Positions 49,237 to 58,108 of a DNA stretch of 60,315 nucleotides are shown piece after piece; within the stretch, counting starts at the first letter, position 1, and each line of letters begins with the position of its first letter. A program made the position numbers and the translations under genes. The notes under the pieces were generated by a model. That model did no database searches, was not told where the DNA came from, and saw nothing but the letters and a program-made list of their open reading frames with translations. This DNA is from an uncultured Desulfuromonadales bacterium (GTDB taxonomy: Bacteria; Desulfobacterota; Desulfuromonadia; Desulfuromonadales; Geopsychrobacteraceae), in assembly GCA_945787295.1 (NCBI GenBank), contig CALZHQ010000008.1:1-60315 (forward strand), read 5' to 3'.

Positions 49237-50265
49237 TCAGTTGGTCACCATTGTCGCCTTGTCGCCGATATACATGGCATCGACGCTCTTGATGATTAAA
49301 GCTGAAGCGGTTCGGTTCTTGACCTCGATGATCACCGCAGCTCCGAGGACTTCTTCGGGCAGCTCTATTTCACCGGCCTGTTCGATGATTTCATCAGAGG
49401 CTTTGCGGGGTCGTGAAATGTAGAGCAGGTTTCCTGAGGTCAGATTGTCATCACTGCCACGGTCGATAAAGACGATATCATTGGTTCCCTGGGAGAGTCT
49501 ATCATCACGTGAGGCGATGATGTAGCCCTGGTCGGTCGTGGTTGCACGTTGCAGAACCAGATCTTTGCGGGGCGGGACATACTCGAACAGCTCAGCACCG
49601 CGGGTGACTTCACGAAACAGACGGCCAATTTTGGCCGTGACTGTGTCGCCTTGAATTCCGGTGACCTGCAGGTAGCCGAGGTTGTCCATCATGGTGCCAA
49701 CCGGTTGTTTGGTCAGCGGGTGCTTGATCTCCTGACCCCGGTGGAATAGCCCGTAGGTATCGCCGACCGTGACGCTGCCGGTGTCTTGCATCTTTAGGAA
49801 GACCAGATCCCCCTCGGCCAGCAGAATGCGGTTGTCGACTGAGTCGACCAGGATACCGAGCGGTTCTTCGCTGGTGAGAATGAAGCCGACACCGCTGCCA
49901 GTCGATTTGATGCTGATGATCTCTTCCGGTTCAGGCAAAGGTTCAGCGCCAACTGCATCGCTTTCTGGAGCCGCTTTTTCAGCTTCGGGGTAGGCCGGAA
50001 TGATTTCCAGGCGCCCATCCAGAATGCGGATTTTTTGGCCCGGGAAAATCAGATGCGGATTGGTGATGTCCGGGTTGTTAGCCCAAACGTTCGGCCAATA
50101 GTAGGGATCTTCGATGAAACGCTGAGACAGGTCCCAGAGCGTATCCCCTTTTTTGATCGTGTAGATCTGCCCTTCCTCGGCGGTAGACGGCAGGACGGAC
50201 ATGACTGTCAGTAGCGTTAACAGTGATAACCAGCGAAAAATAGTCTGTGTCATCGATTCCCTCAC
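49237..50265 (-). CDS. Secreted LysM-domain protein
   Basis: 342 residues with an N-terminal signal peptide (to about residue 28). One LysM domain follows at about 34-82 (YTIKKGDTLWDLSQRFIEDP, then NPDITNPHLIFPGQKIRI), which binds peptidoglycan. The large C-terminal part (about 110-342) has no motif I know and is mostly beta-strand-like. LysM proteins of this size commonly neighbour dprA in proteobacteria, and their cellular role is unknown. Confidence 0.88.
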   Translation of the reverse strand: MRESMTQTIFRWLSLLTLLTVMSVLPSTAEEGQIYTIKKGDTLWDLSQRFIEDPYYWPNVWANNPDITNPHLIFPGQKIRILDGRLEIIPAYPEAEKAAPESDAVGAEPLPEPEEIISIKSTGSGVGFILTSEEPLGILVDSVDNRILLAEGDLVFLKMQDTGSVTVGDTYGLFHRGQEIKHPLTKQPVGTMMDNLGYLQVTGIQGDTVTAKIGRLFREVTRGAELFEYVPPRKDLVLQRATTTDQGYIIASRDDRLSQGTNDIVFIDRGSDDNLTSGNLLYISRPRKASDEIIEQAGEIELPEEVLGAAVIIEVKNRTASALIIKSVDAMYIGDKATMVTN

Positions 50266-50284
50266 ACATGGAGCTTGACTGCCA

Positions 50285-50974
50285 TCAAGGTTGCTGGTCG
50301 TCGCTCCGGTAATAATGCTGCGCTTCGTTACTGTCTGGATAACGGCTGCGCAACTGTTCTAGAACTTCTTCAGCGTAGTCGTTCAAATGTTGCTTGAGAT
50401 ATATTTTTGCTAACAGTGCCAGGGCCGCGGGAGCTCTGTCCTGACCTTTGGTATCGACTATCACCTGCCGCAAATTGGTTGATGCGTCCTGTAGTTTGTC
50501 TTGTGAGACCTGCGTGCTGGCTAACCAGTAGCGTGCGTTCGGGGTGTACTGGTGGTCTGGATAGCTGTTGATAAAATTGCTGAATCCTGATTCTGCTGCT
50601 GCATAGCGCCCTGCCGCCAGATTGGAGAACGCCGCCAGGTAGCTCGCGGCGGAATCTGCCAGCGCAGATACTTCCTGACCGATAGCTGCCGGAATGGTGC
50701 TCGGTTCCTGGGTCGTAGTCACTACAGGTGTTTCCAGCAATTGTGCTGACTCTGGTCTTAGGGCCGATCCATTCTGCTGTAACAGCGCTAGTTGCTGTTG
50801 CAGTGCTTCAATTTGCTCAGCCTGCTGCCGCTGTTGCTGTTGCATCTGGGTGAACTGTCGCTTCAAGGCCGCTGAGGGGGTTCCAGGTGGTGAGGTGCAG
50901 GCACTCAGCAGCACCAGACTGCAGAAGAGCATAACCAGCCAGCCGGTGGCCGATGAGCAAACAGATTTTATCAC
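50285..50974 (-). CDS. CpoB/YbgF-like lipoprotein
   Basis: 229 residues. A lipoprotein signal ends in LLSAC, so the mature protein starts at the lipidated Cys near residue 26. A Gln-rich coiled coil follows (about 40-70), then TPR-like repeats from about 115 (SYLAAFSNLAAGRYAAAESGFSNFI, YWLASTQVSQDKLQDAST). This matches the CpoB/YbgF arrangement of the Tol-Pal region. No tol genes are nearby, so the assignment is by architecture only. Confidence 0.8.
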   Translation of the reverse strand: MIKSVCSSATGWLVMLFCSLVLLSACTSPPGTPSAALKRQFTQMQQQQRQQAEQIEALQQQLALLQQNGSALRPESAQLLETPVVTTTQEPSTIPAAIGQEVSALADSAASYLAAFSNLAAGRYAAAESGFSNFINSYPDHQYTPNARYWLASTQVSQDKLQDASTNLRQVIVDTKGQDRAPAALALLAKIYLKQHLNDYAEEVLEQLRSRYPDSNEAQHYYRSDDQQP

Positions 50975-51376
50975 TTATATAATTCCTCAATGTGGATTAT
51001 TCACAAAGAATACTAATTTATAAAAATTATAGGCTTATTAACGGGTTGTCAAGTTTGAAAGGGGATAGAGGCTATTTTAACTGGCCGATTGAATGACTCG
51101 GTTTCAGGGGACGATCTTTTTCTGTGACAGGTTCGGTATCTAGTTTACTGCTGCTGACGATTCCTTCGGCTGACTGATGCTGTCACAAAAGCAACAGTCC
51201 TGCTGCTGATCTGCGAATGACAGTCGCTTTTAGTGGGGACGCTCGATTCGTGTGGTATCTTGGCGGTCAGCAAAGAAGAATTCCGCCGCAAAGGATCTTG
51301 AGTAAAGTGACTGCCTCAGTGCAAGGCTTTGTGCTATGCTCCGCAGCGAAATTGATTGATTGGAGCAGGAAGTAAT
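50975..51376. other. 400-base divergent intergenic region, no gene seen
   Basis: This gap lies between the divergent CpoB-like and U32 genes and should hold both promoters. I see no strong consensus element, RNA or small gene in it. Confidence 0.4.
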
Positions 51377-52600
51377 ATGACGACAAATAAACAACAACAC
51401 CCTGAATTGTTGATGCCGGCCGGTGACCTGCAAAAGCTGAAAACCGCCATCCGTTTCGGTGCTGACGCCATCTATCTGGGGACTGAGAATTTCGGGTTAC
51501 GGGCACATGCCGGAAACTTTTCGCTGGAACAACTAAAAGAAGCGCGCGAGTTGACCCAATCTGCAGGTGTGGCAATTTACCTCACCTTGAATGCCTCGTT
51601 AAGACCGCATGAGTTTCCGGTTCTGGAAGGGCTTCTGGAAGAATTGAAGCCGCTCGATCTGGATGCCTATATCGTCGCTGACCCTGGAGTCCTGGCAACG
51701 ATCAAAAAAGTAGATCCGCAGCGTGCAATTCATCTTTCAACCCAGGCTAATAGCTGTAACCCGCTGGCGGCCGAATTCTGGCGGCAAAACGGAGCCTGTC
51801 GGCTCAACCTGGCGCGTGAACTGACTCTCGAGGATATCCGTGCCTTTGCCGGGCAAACCAGTCTCGAACTCGAGTGCTTTGTGCATGGGGCTATGTGTGT
51901 CGCCCATTCCGGGCGCTGTCTGATCTCTGCGGCGTTGAACGAACGCAGTGCCAATCGTGGTGACTGCTCGCAACCGTGCCGCTGGAATTATCAGCTGACC
52001 GAACAGACCCGACCCGACGACCCGATGGATGTCGAAGAGGATGCGCGGGGCACCTATTTTTTCAACAGCCGTGATCTTTGCCTGATCGAACAGCTTCCCG
52101 ACCTGATGGCTGCCGGGGTGCACAGTTTTAAAGTTGAGGGGCGGATGAAGAGTCTCTACTACGTGGCAACCACGGCGCGGATCTACCGGGATGCCATCGA
52201 CCGGCTGAGTGTCGATCCGACCGATATCGACCCGTACTGGCGCGAGGAACTGGAAAAGGTCAGTCACCGGCCCTACGATAGCGGCTTTTTGCTCGGTAGC
52301 GACGATGCCAAGGTTCACCCGAGCGATACCCATTATATCCGAACCCATGATTTTGTCGGATTTGTCCGTAGCGATGAAAAGGGGCTCTGGGTAGAAGGAC
52401 GTAACCGTTTTCTGCTCGGAGACGAGTTGGAGCTGCTCGGCCCACAGATGCGCCAGGAAAAATTTATCGCCGAAAAAATATTTAATTTTGCCGGCGAGGA
52501 ATTGCCGGCCGGACAGCCGAATTACCAACTGCGCATGATGCTTCCGGATTGGGCTGAAGAGGGTGACTTGATCCGCCGCAAGCGGCCGGAGGGGCAATGA
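51377..52600 (+). CDS. Peptidase U32-family protein (YegQ/RlhA/TrhP type)
   Basis: About 407 residues. The U32 signature spans about 165-184 (LECFVHGAMCVAHSGRCLIS), and further cysteines in DCSQPCRWNY complete the likely iron-sulfur ligands. Several bacterial U32 proteins are RNA hydroxylases (tRNA ho5U or 23S rRNA ho5C), not proteases. The length fits TrhP/YegQ best. An upstream in-frame codon exists at 51356, but GCAGGAAG favours the ATG at 51377. It overlaps the M48 gene by four bases. Confidence 0.88.
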   Translation: MTTNKQQHPELLMPAGDLQKLKTAIRFGADAIYLGTENFGLRAHAGNFSLEQLKEARELTQSAGVAIYLTLNASLRPHEFPVLEGLLEELKPLDLDAYIVADPGVLATIKKVDPQRAIHLSTQANSCNPLAAEFWRQNGACRLNLARELTLEDIRAFAGQTSLELECFVHGAMCVAHSGRCLISAALNERSANRGDCSQPCRWNYQLTEQTRPDDPMDVEEDARGTYFFNSRDLCLIEQLPDLMAAGVHSFKVEGRMKSLYYVATTARIYRDAIDRLSVDPTDIDPYWREELEKVSHRPYDSGFLLGSDDAKVHPSDTHYIRTHDFVGFVRSDEKGLWVEGRNRFLLGDELELLGPQMRQEKFIAEKIFNFAGEELPAGQPNYQLRMMLPDWAEEGDLIRRKRPEGQ

Positions 52601-53844
52601 AGATTTTACTGTTGTGCATCTACCTGTTGATCTCACTGGCCCGTTTTGCCCTCGACGGGCTTAATCTGCGCCACCGTCAACAGGATCATCCCGCTTTGCC
52701 GGAGGCATTTGCCGGGCAGATCGATGCCGAGCGGTTGGCACGCAGCGACGCCTATGCCTTGGCGGGTGACCGGGTCGGTTTTGTCGAAGATGCTTTTGGC
52801 GTAGGCTTGACCCTGCTGTTTCTGTTTGGCGGTCTGCTCCCCTGGTACGATCAGTTGATTGCTGGCCTGGCAAGCGGTTTTGTCGCCAATGGACTGCTGT
52901 TTTTCGGGCTCTTGCTGTTGGTGCAGATGCTGGTCGGGGTCCCCTTTTCCCTGTACCGCAACTTTGTCCTCGAGGAACGGTTCGGTTTCAACCAGATGAG
53001 CTTTAAGCTCTGGTGCGCCGATACCCTCAAGTCGCTGCTGATTGGTGCCGTACTGTTTTCGTTGCTGGGCGGTGGCGCTCTCTGGCTAGTTGCCAAAGCG
53101 CCGCAAAGTTGGTGGCTATGGGTGTGGGGGTTCTGGGCTGGAATGACCCTGTTTCTGATGTATTTGTCGCCCTACCTGATCGAACCCCTGTTTTTCAAAT
53201 TTACTCCGCTGGAAAAAGAGGGGCTGGAAGAAGGGGTGCGTGATTTATTGGACAAGGCTGGCGTTCAGGCCGGAAAGGTATTGCAGGTTGACGCGTCGCG
53301 GCGCAGCGGACACAGCAATGCCTATTTCACCGGGATCGGCAAGGTCAAGCGGGTTGTCCTGTTCGATACTCTGCTGGAGCAGCTGGAAGATAAAGAGTTG
53401 TTAGCCGTCTTGGCCCACGAACTGGGGCACTGGCGTTGTGGACATATACGCAAACGACTGATCAAGAGCCAGCTGGTTGCTGTACTCAGTTGCTATCTGG
53501 CATTTGTGCTTTTGGATCAAGGTGTATTGCCAGGCCTGCTCGGTTTGGAGCAACTCTCTTTTGCCGGGCAGGTACTCTTGCTTGGCTGGGTTGGTTCGCT
53601 GGTCGGTTTTTTCTGGACACCGGTCAGTAGCTGGTGGTCGCGCCGCCAGGAGCGGGAAGCTGACCAGTTTGCGATCGATCTGATCGGGACCGGGCAGGAG
53701 CTGGCATCGGGACTGGTCAAACTGGCGCGGGAGAATCTGAGCAGTCTGTTTCCGCATCCGCTCTATGTGGCGATCTATTATTCGCATCCGGCGCTGGTGG
53801 AGCGGGTGGTGTGGTTGGGAAATCGCAAGCCGATGAATCGGTAG
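52597..53844 (+). CDS. M48 family (Ste24/CAAX protease-like) membrane metalloprotease
   Basis: 415 residues with a Ste24-type N-terminal domain: several membrane helices, the YRNFVLEERFGFNQMSFKLW element, and the HSNAYFTGIG substrate-site segment. The zinc site is HELGH at 274-278, with the third ligand in EREADQFAID. It acts at the cytoplasmic membrane. Its substrates in bacteria are mostly unknown, and protein quality control is likely. The ATGA overlap with the U32 gene implies coupling. Confidence 0.92.
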   Translation: MKILLLCIYLLISLARFALDGLNLRHRQQDHPALPEAFAGQIDAERLARSDAYALAGDRVGFVEDAFGVGLTLLFLFGGLLPWYDQLIAGLASGFVANGLLFFGLLLLVQMLVGVPFSLYRNFVLEERFGFNQMSFKLWCADTLKSLLIGAVLFSLLGGGALWLVAKAPQSWWLWVWGFWAGMTLFLMYLSPYLIEPLFFKFTPLEKEGLEEGVRDLLDKAGVQAGKVLQVDASRRSGHSNAYFTGIGKVKRVVLFDTLLEQLEDKELLAVLAHELGHWRCGHIRKRLIKSQLVAVLSCYLAFVLLDQGVLPGLLGLEQLSFAGQVLLLGWVGSLVGFFWTPVSSWWSRRQEREADQFAIDLIGTGQELASGLVKLARENLSSLFPHPLYVAIYYSHPALVERVVWLGNRKPMNR

Positions 53845-53901
53845 GGGCAACCCGCGGATCGCTTGCTGTTGAATTGAAACCGTAGTTTTCAAATCCAAAC
53901 C

Positions 53902-54110
53902 GCGGGGTTGCGGCCCCGCACGCCGCCTTACTCTTTTGTTGCGCGGCAAAAGAGTAAGCAGAAAAACGCGCCCCAATGTCCCCGCCCGCTTTCGCGGAAT
54001 CCTCCGTTCCGCAAACAATTTGGGGCCGCTCCAATTCGCTTCGCTCAACCTCGCGGCACTGCTCCCAAATTATTTGCTCCACTCCGACGGGGAGCAAAGG
54101 GGATATAGTG
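53902..54110. repeat. Hairpin-rich intergenic block
   Basis: Several hairpins lie side by side: GCGGGG/CCCCGC near 53902-53919, an exact 12-bp stem CTTACTCTTTTG (53927-53938) / CAAAAGAGTAAG (53947-53958), and GCGGAA/TTCCGC in the 53990s. Similar blocks with a CTTTTG...CAAAAG stem and GC-rich flanks recur in proteobacterial genomes and are often misannotated as short proteins. I treat the open frames across it as artefacts. Confidence 0.6.
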
Positions 54111-54136
54111 CTTCGGTTGAACGTAACAGGCGGCTC

Positions 54137-54232
54137 AAAATGATTCAGATGCAAGGCTTGCGAGCGATGAGTCATGAGGCATAGCTGGAAGCTATGTCGA
54201 TTGGCGAAGAGTGAGCGAAACGCCGCAGATGG
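54137..54232 (-). repeat. Dispersed intergenic element, copy 2
   Basis: The minus strand here matches 8807-8905: CATCTGCGGCG start, CGACATAGCTTCCAGCTATG centre (ATAGCT-TCC-AGCTAT palindrome), and GCCTTGCATCTGA...CATTTTGA end. It is inverted relative to copy 1 and 45 kb away. The variable segments between the conserved blocks differ in sequence. Confidence 0.7.
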
Positions 54233-54251
54233 ATAATTTTCTGCCGCCAAG

Positions 54252-54295
54252 AAAAAAAATAGGCGCGTCGACCAGGAGGGGGAAGTCAACGCGCC
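54252..54295 (-). terminator. Intrinsic terminator of the DUF2835 gene
   Basis: On the minus strand GGCGCGTTGAC and GTCGACGCGCC pair (one G-T) around a 12-base loop, followed by TATTTTTTTT. It lies about 95 bases after the DUF2835 stop. Confidence 0.85.
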
Positions 54296-54389
54296 AAATG
54301 TTTGTTGCCTGATTATTATATTACCGGAATGGTCATGGTTTGGCAAGCGGAAAATGAAAACTGTTTTCATTGGAATTTAAATTATTGTT

Positions 54390-54626
54390 TTAACTAATTA
54401 TTTTCAGGTCGAGGAAACGGTTTTCAGCATCGACAGTGAGCTCGAATCGGCCATGGATGCCGGTGTGTGACAAGAATGGCCGCAACCGTGATGCTGGAAA
54501 GCGCAGCCGCCGGCCGCATTCGGAGACGACTTGAATAGAACTGGCTGAACCTTGATAATGGCGCAGGAATTGTTGCTGGCTGATTTGGATGCTGAAGCGG
54601 TATGTCTGCTGCCGGTTTGCACTCAT
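54390..54626 (-). CDS. DUF2835 family protein
   Basis: 78 residues matching the DUF2835 pattern: YRFSIQISQQQFLRHYQG, a central VVSECGRRLRFPASRLRPFLSHTGIHG, then a short FELTVDAENRF strand. The family is small, soluble and of unknown function. It is transcribed away from the DUF4177-like gene, and the 51 bases between them contain the palindrome GATGTC-TTAG-GACATC (54643-54658). Confidence 0.85.
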   Translation of the reverse strand: MSANRQQTYRFSIQISQQQFLRHYQGSASSIQVVSECGRRLRFPASRLRPFLSHTGIHGRFELTVDAENRFLDLKIIS

Positions 54627-54677
54627 AGAAATAATGCTGGAGATGTCTTAGGACATCCTTCGGGAAAGGTTGTTTAT

Positions 54678-54869
54678 ATGTTGATCTACAAAGTTGTCGA
54701 AACCAGTCAGGTTGACGATCTCAGCCTGGAAAACATACTCAACCGCTGGACTGCCGAAGGTTGGCAGTTCGATGGTCTCCACTTCGCCATGCGCGAGGCC
54801 AACCGCCGGCCGGGGATGGCATTTGTCACTTTTACCCGCGAAGAGGCAGAGGGGTCTCAATCGGAATGA
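54678..54869 (+). CDS. Small DUF4177-like protein
   Basis: 63 residues, MLIYKVVETS then WTAEGWQFDGLHFAMREANRRPGMAFVTFTRE, the pattern of DUF4177 proteins (a strand, a helix with a W-x-x-EGW element, and strands). GAAAGG lies at suitable distance before the ATG at 54678. The open frame continues upstream to 54552, but that stretch overlaps the divergent DUF2835 gene and has no ribosome site. Function unknown. Confidence 0.75.
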   Translation: MLIYKVVETSQVDDLSLENILNRWTAEGWQFDGLHFAMREANRRPGMAFVTFTREEAEGSQSE

Positions 54870-55033
54870 TTTTCCTGGTCGCTGTACCTGATCGTGTGCT
54901 TTGGATCTGACGAGGGGGTGGCCCCGCAACGCGGGCAGGCCGGTTCAAGGGAATCTTCTTCAACGTATGGATCGCTGACCAGTTCCCGTGGCGATCCGCT
55001 ACACTCGCAATACCACTGGCGATAAACAGTCAT
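54857..55033 (-). CDS. 58-residue zinc-ribbon-like miniprotein
   Basis: MTVYRQWYCECSGSPRELVS opens a 58-residue protein with Cys9/Cys11 and Cys33/Cys36 (ACPRCG), a plausible zinc ribbon. The start has an excellent ribosome site (TGAGGAGG, six bases before ATG). It is convergent with the DUF4177-like gene and the two 3' ends overlap by 13 bases. Function unknown. Confidence 0.7.
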   Translation of the reverse strand: MTVYRQWYCECSGSPRELVSDPYVEEDSLEPACPRCGATPSSDPKHTIRYSDQENHSD

Positions 55034-55125
55034 CACAACCTCCTCATACTGCAGAATTGGTCACGTCAGTTTGTCGTCGTCAGTTCATTATAACAGGATT
55101 TTTCCGTTTTCAGTAAGCGCCGCCT

Positions 55126-56091
55126 TTAATAGGTGAGGCCACCTTTCTTGCGTACTTTACGCATGGTTTTATTGGCCACGTAGCGAGCTTTTTCGGCCCC
55201 CATGGCCAGGGTTTTACGTAGCCCATCGGTATCGGCGAGCAACTCTCTGCGACGTTCGGTGTAGGGAGCAAAGAAGTCGCGCACCGTTTCGAACAGTTCC
55301 TGTTTGACATCGCCGTAGCGTAGACCCGGAGTCAGATAACGCTGACGCAGCTCAGCAACACCAGCTTCGTCGAGGAACAGCCGGTACACCTGGAACAGGT
55401 TGCAAGTGTCGGGGTTTTTCGCTTCTTCCACCGGGGTCGGGTCGGTGACAATACGCATAATCTGCTTCCGCAGCGGCTTGTCGTCGAGGAACAGGTCGAT
55501 GGTGTTGCCGTAGCTCTTGCTCATCTTGCGGCCATCGAGACCGGGGATGGTGGCGACATCAGCATCGATCTCCGGCTCGGGAACAGTGAATACCTCGCCG
55601 TGTTCGTTGTTGTATTTGATGGCGATGTCCCGGGCGACTTCGAGATGCTGCTTCTGGTCCTTGCCGACCGGGACCCGGTCGCTCTGGAAGAGCAGGATGT
55701 CGGCGGTCATCAGCACCGGATAGGCGAACAGGCCGTGGTTCGGGCTGATCCCCTGGGCAACCTTGTCTTTGTAGCTGTGACAGCGCTCCAGCAGGCCCAT
55801 CGGCGTGAAGTTGGAGAGCACCCAGGTCAACTCCTGGACTTCCGGCAGGTCCGATTGCACCCAGAAGACACTCTTTTCCGGATCCAGGCCTAACGCCAGG
55901 AAACTGGCCGCTGCTTCAAGAGTCCCTTTTGCCAGCGCCTTGCCGTCGGAGAGGCTGGTCATGGCATGGTAGTTGGCGATGAAGCAGAACAGTTCCTCCT
56001 GCTCCTGGTATTCAATCATCTTCTTCATCATGCCGAAGAAATTACCCAGGTGCAGGGCGCCGGAAGGTTGGATGCCGGAAAGTACACGCAT
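55126..56091 (-). CDS. trpS: Tryptophanyl-tRNA synthetase
   Basis: A class I synthetase that charges tRNA-Trp. It opens MRVLSGIQPSGALHLGNFFG (the HIGH motif appears as HLGN) and has GRKMSKSYGNTI as the KMSKS loop. About 321 residues, normal for bacterial TrpS. I place the start at 56091 because TTGGAG is correctly spaced there. The frame stays open to 56112. It lies far from the trp operon. Confidence 0.96.
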   Translation of the reverse strand: MRVLSGIQPSGALHLGNFFGMMKKMIEYQEQEELFCFIANYHAMTSLSDGKALAKGTLEAAASFLALGLDPEKSVFWVQSDLPEVQELTWVLSNFTPMGLLERCHSYKDKVAQGISPNHGLFAYPVLMTADILLFQSDRVPVGKDQKQHLEVARDIAIKYNNEHGEVFTVPEPEIDADVATIPGLDGRKMSKSYGNTIDLFLDDKPLRKQIMRIVTDPTPVEEAKNPDTCNLFQVYRLFLDEAGVAELRQRYLTPGLRYGDVKQELFETVRDFFAPYTERRRELLADTDGLRKTLAMGAEKARYVANKTMRKVRKKGGLTY

Positions 56092-56359
56092 GCTGATGAC
56101 TCCAAATAGCAAAGGGCAGAATCCAATTCTGTCCCGCCTGTTTAAGAATTGAAAAACGCTGGTGAATTTAGCAGATGGCTTTGTGGCAGGTCAATCTCTT
56201 TACGGAAAACAATACGACGCCAACTCACAGTTGGCTTGACCTTTTAGCTGATTGCTATTTGGAGTCTGGATTTCATGGTAAGCTGCACGACGATTTTCGC
56301 TGTAAAGGATGGTAAGATTCGGTATCTTTCTACAGAATTATGACAGGGCATTTTGGCGT

Positions 56360-58108
56360 ATGCTGCGACGACTCTTCCTATTTCTCATCTGTTTGCTGGT
56401 TCTGCCCGTCTTCGGTCACGCAGAATCATTACGTCTGGATTTCCGTGGCATCGACAAAGAACTGCTGAAAATTCTTGAAGCAGCGCTGGTTCTGCCTTCT
56501 TCCCTGCAAGAGGGAGAACGGCTTAATCAACGCTGGATAAAACGCTATCAGCGGAAACTGCCAGGATTGGTCAGCGGGGTTCTGGAGCCCTACGGCTATT
56601 TCCACAGTCAGACCGACAGTGAACTGGTTCTCGAAGATGCAGGGAGATATCGCCTGCAGATCGAAATCGCTCCGGGTGAGCCGCTGCATGTGAGCAGCCT
56701 CAAGCTGGATTTGGAGGGGCCAGGGCGTGAGCTTGCCGAAGTTCAGCGGTTTGCCGAGGCTTTTCCGTTACGGGTTGGAGATGTTCTGCGCCAGGATCTC
56801 TACGCCGCCGGTAAAACCGAACTGCTGCAGGCGATCCGTAATCTTGGTTATTTGGATGCCGAGTTCCGCCAGCACCAGATCAAGGTGCACCGTGGCAATC
56901 GCCAGGTTGATATCATTCTTCTTTTGCACACAGGCGTCCGCTACCGCTTCGGTAAAACCAGCTTTGCAAATCACTTCACCTATTCAGAACGTTTCCTGCG
57001 CCGTTATCTTCAATATCAAGAGGGCGAATATTATTCTCAAAAGCTGCTCAACCAGACCCGCCTCAACCTGCTCAATGCGGACTTGTTCCGCAGTATTAAT
57101 GTCCAGCCGGCGCCGGTTCCAGGCCCAGGCAACCAGGTGCCGGTTCAGATCGAGCTGCAGCCGGCCCCGCGCCACCGGCTGAAGCCCGGAATCGGGTACG
57201 GAACAGATTCCGGAGCGCGCGTCTCGCTGCGGTACCGTAATTTAAACCTGCTGGAGCGCGGCCATGAACTCCAGGGTGATCTGCTGTTAGCGGAAAAAAT
57301 GCAATCCCTGCTATCGACTTACATTATTCCCGATCTGGACCGTCTCGACAGCCAGACCCTTTTGCGGATCGGTTATGAGCGAGAAGAGACCGACAGTTAT
57401 TTAAGCCGCAAGCTGTTCAGTGAGGCGGAATATCAGCGCGCTATCGGCCAGCGACTGCTGGCTTCGCTGTTTGTTCGCCTGGAGCAGGAATACTCTGAGA
57501 TCAGCGACGAGAAGACCCGGTTACAGATGTTACTGCCAGGGGTTCGCCTCGTCTGGCGTCAGGTCGATGCCCCGCTTGCGCCACGTCGTGGCTTGCAGGC
57601 CAGCCTGGAATTGAAAGGCGCACATGAAAAACTGGTCTCCGACACCAGTTTGCTGCAATTGTCCGCTGAGGCGACCAGTTTACATCCGCTGCCTCGGCAA
57701 TTCTCTCTGTTGTTTCGCTTACAGGGGGGAACTACCTGGCAGAACGACCCATTGCGGCAGTTGCCCGCCTCGTTACGGTATTTTGCCGGTGGCAACCGCA
57801 GCGTCCGTGGCTACCGTTACCAAGCTCTCGGACCAAGAGACGAACAAGGGCAGGTGGTTGGAGGCAAGCATCTGCTGGTCGCCAATGTCGAATTGGAAAA
57901 ACGTTTTACTTCCGACTGGGGTGGCTCAATCTTTTACGACATTGGCAACGCGTTTGATTCCTTCGATGAGTATGAACTCGAGCAGGGTATCGGCCTCGGT
58001 ATCAGACGCTATACCCGCATCGGGCCGTTACGCCTAGATCTGGCGAAGCAGCTCGGCAAAAAGAAGAACAAATTTCGCCTGCATATCAGTGTGGGGTTCG
58101 GATGGTAA
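56360..58108 (+). CDS. tamA: TamA-like Omp85 outer membrane protein
   Basis: An outer-membrane component that works with TamB in envelope assembly and lipid or autotransporter handling. A signal peptide ends near FGHAES. POTRA-type domains fill about residues 25-270, and a 16-strand-type Omp85 barrel follows, with RSVRGYRYQALGP and a C-terminal VGFGW ending in an aromatic residue. The ATG at 56360 puts the signal peptide at the N-terminus. The frame extends to an ATG at 56309 with a poorly spaced AAAGG. Confidence 0.88.
   Translation: MLRRLFLFLICLLVLPVFGHAESLRLDFRGIDKELLKILEAALVLPSSLQEGERLNQRWIKRYQRKLPGLVSGVLEPYGYFHSQTDSELVLEDAGRYRLQIEIAPGEPLHVSSLKLDLEGPGRELAEVQRFAEAFPLRVGDVLRQDLYAAGKTELLQAIRNLGYLDAEFRQHQIKVHRGNRQVDIILLLHTGVRYRFGKTSFANHFTYSERFLRRYLQYQEGEYYSQKLLNQTRLNLLNADLFRSINVQPAPVPGPGNQVPVQIELQPAPRHRLKPGIGYGTDSGARVSLRYRNLNLLERGHELQGDLLLAEKMQSLLSTYIIPDLDRLDSQTLLRIGYEREETDSYLSRKLFSEAEYQRAIGQRLLASLFVRLEQEYSEISDEKTRLQMLLPGVRLVWRQVDAPLAPRRGLQASLELKGAHEKLVSDTSLLQLSAEATSLHPLPRQFSLLFRLQGGTTWQNDPLRQLPASLRYFAGGNRSVRGYRYQALGPRDEQGQVVGGKHLLVANVELEKRFTSDWGGSIFYDIGNAFDSFDEYELEQGIGLGIRRYTRIGPLRLDLAKQLGKKKNKFRLHISVGFGW

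Noticed and set aside
53908..54184. Open frames within the hairpin-rich block as proteins
   Set aside because: They coincide with inverted repeats, lack ribosome sites, and have low-complexity Arg/Pro compositions like known misannotations of such blocks.
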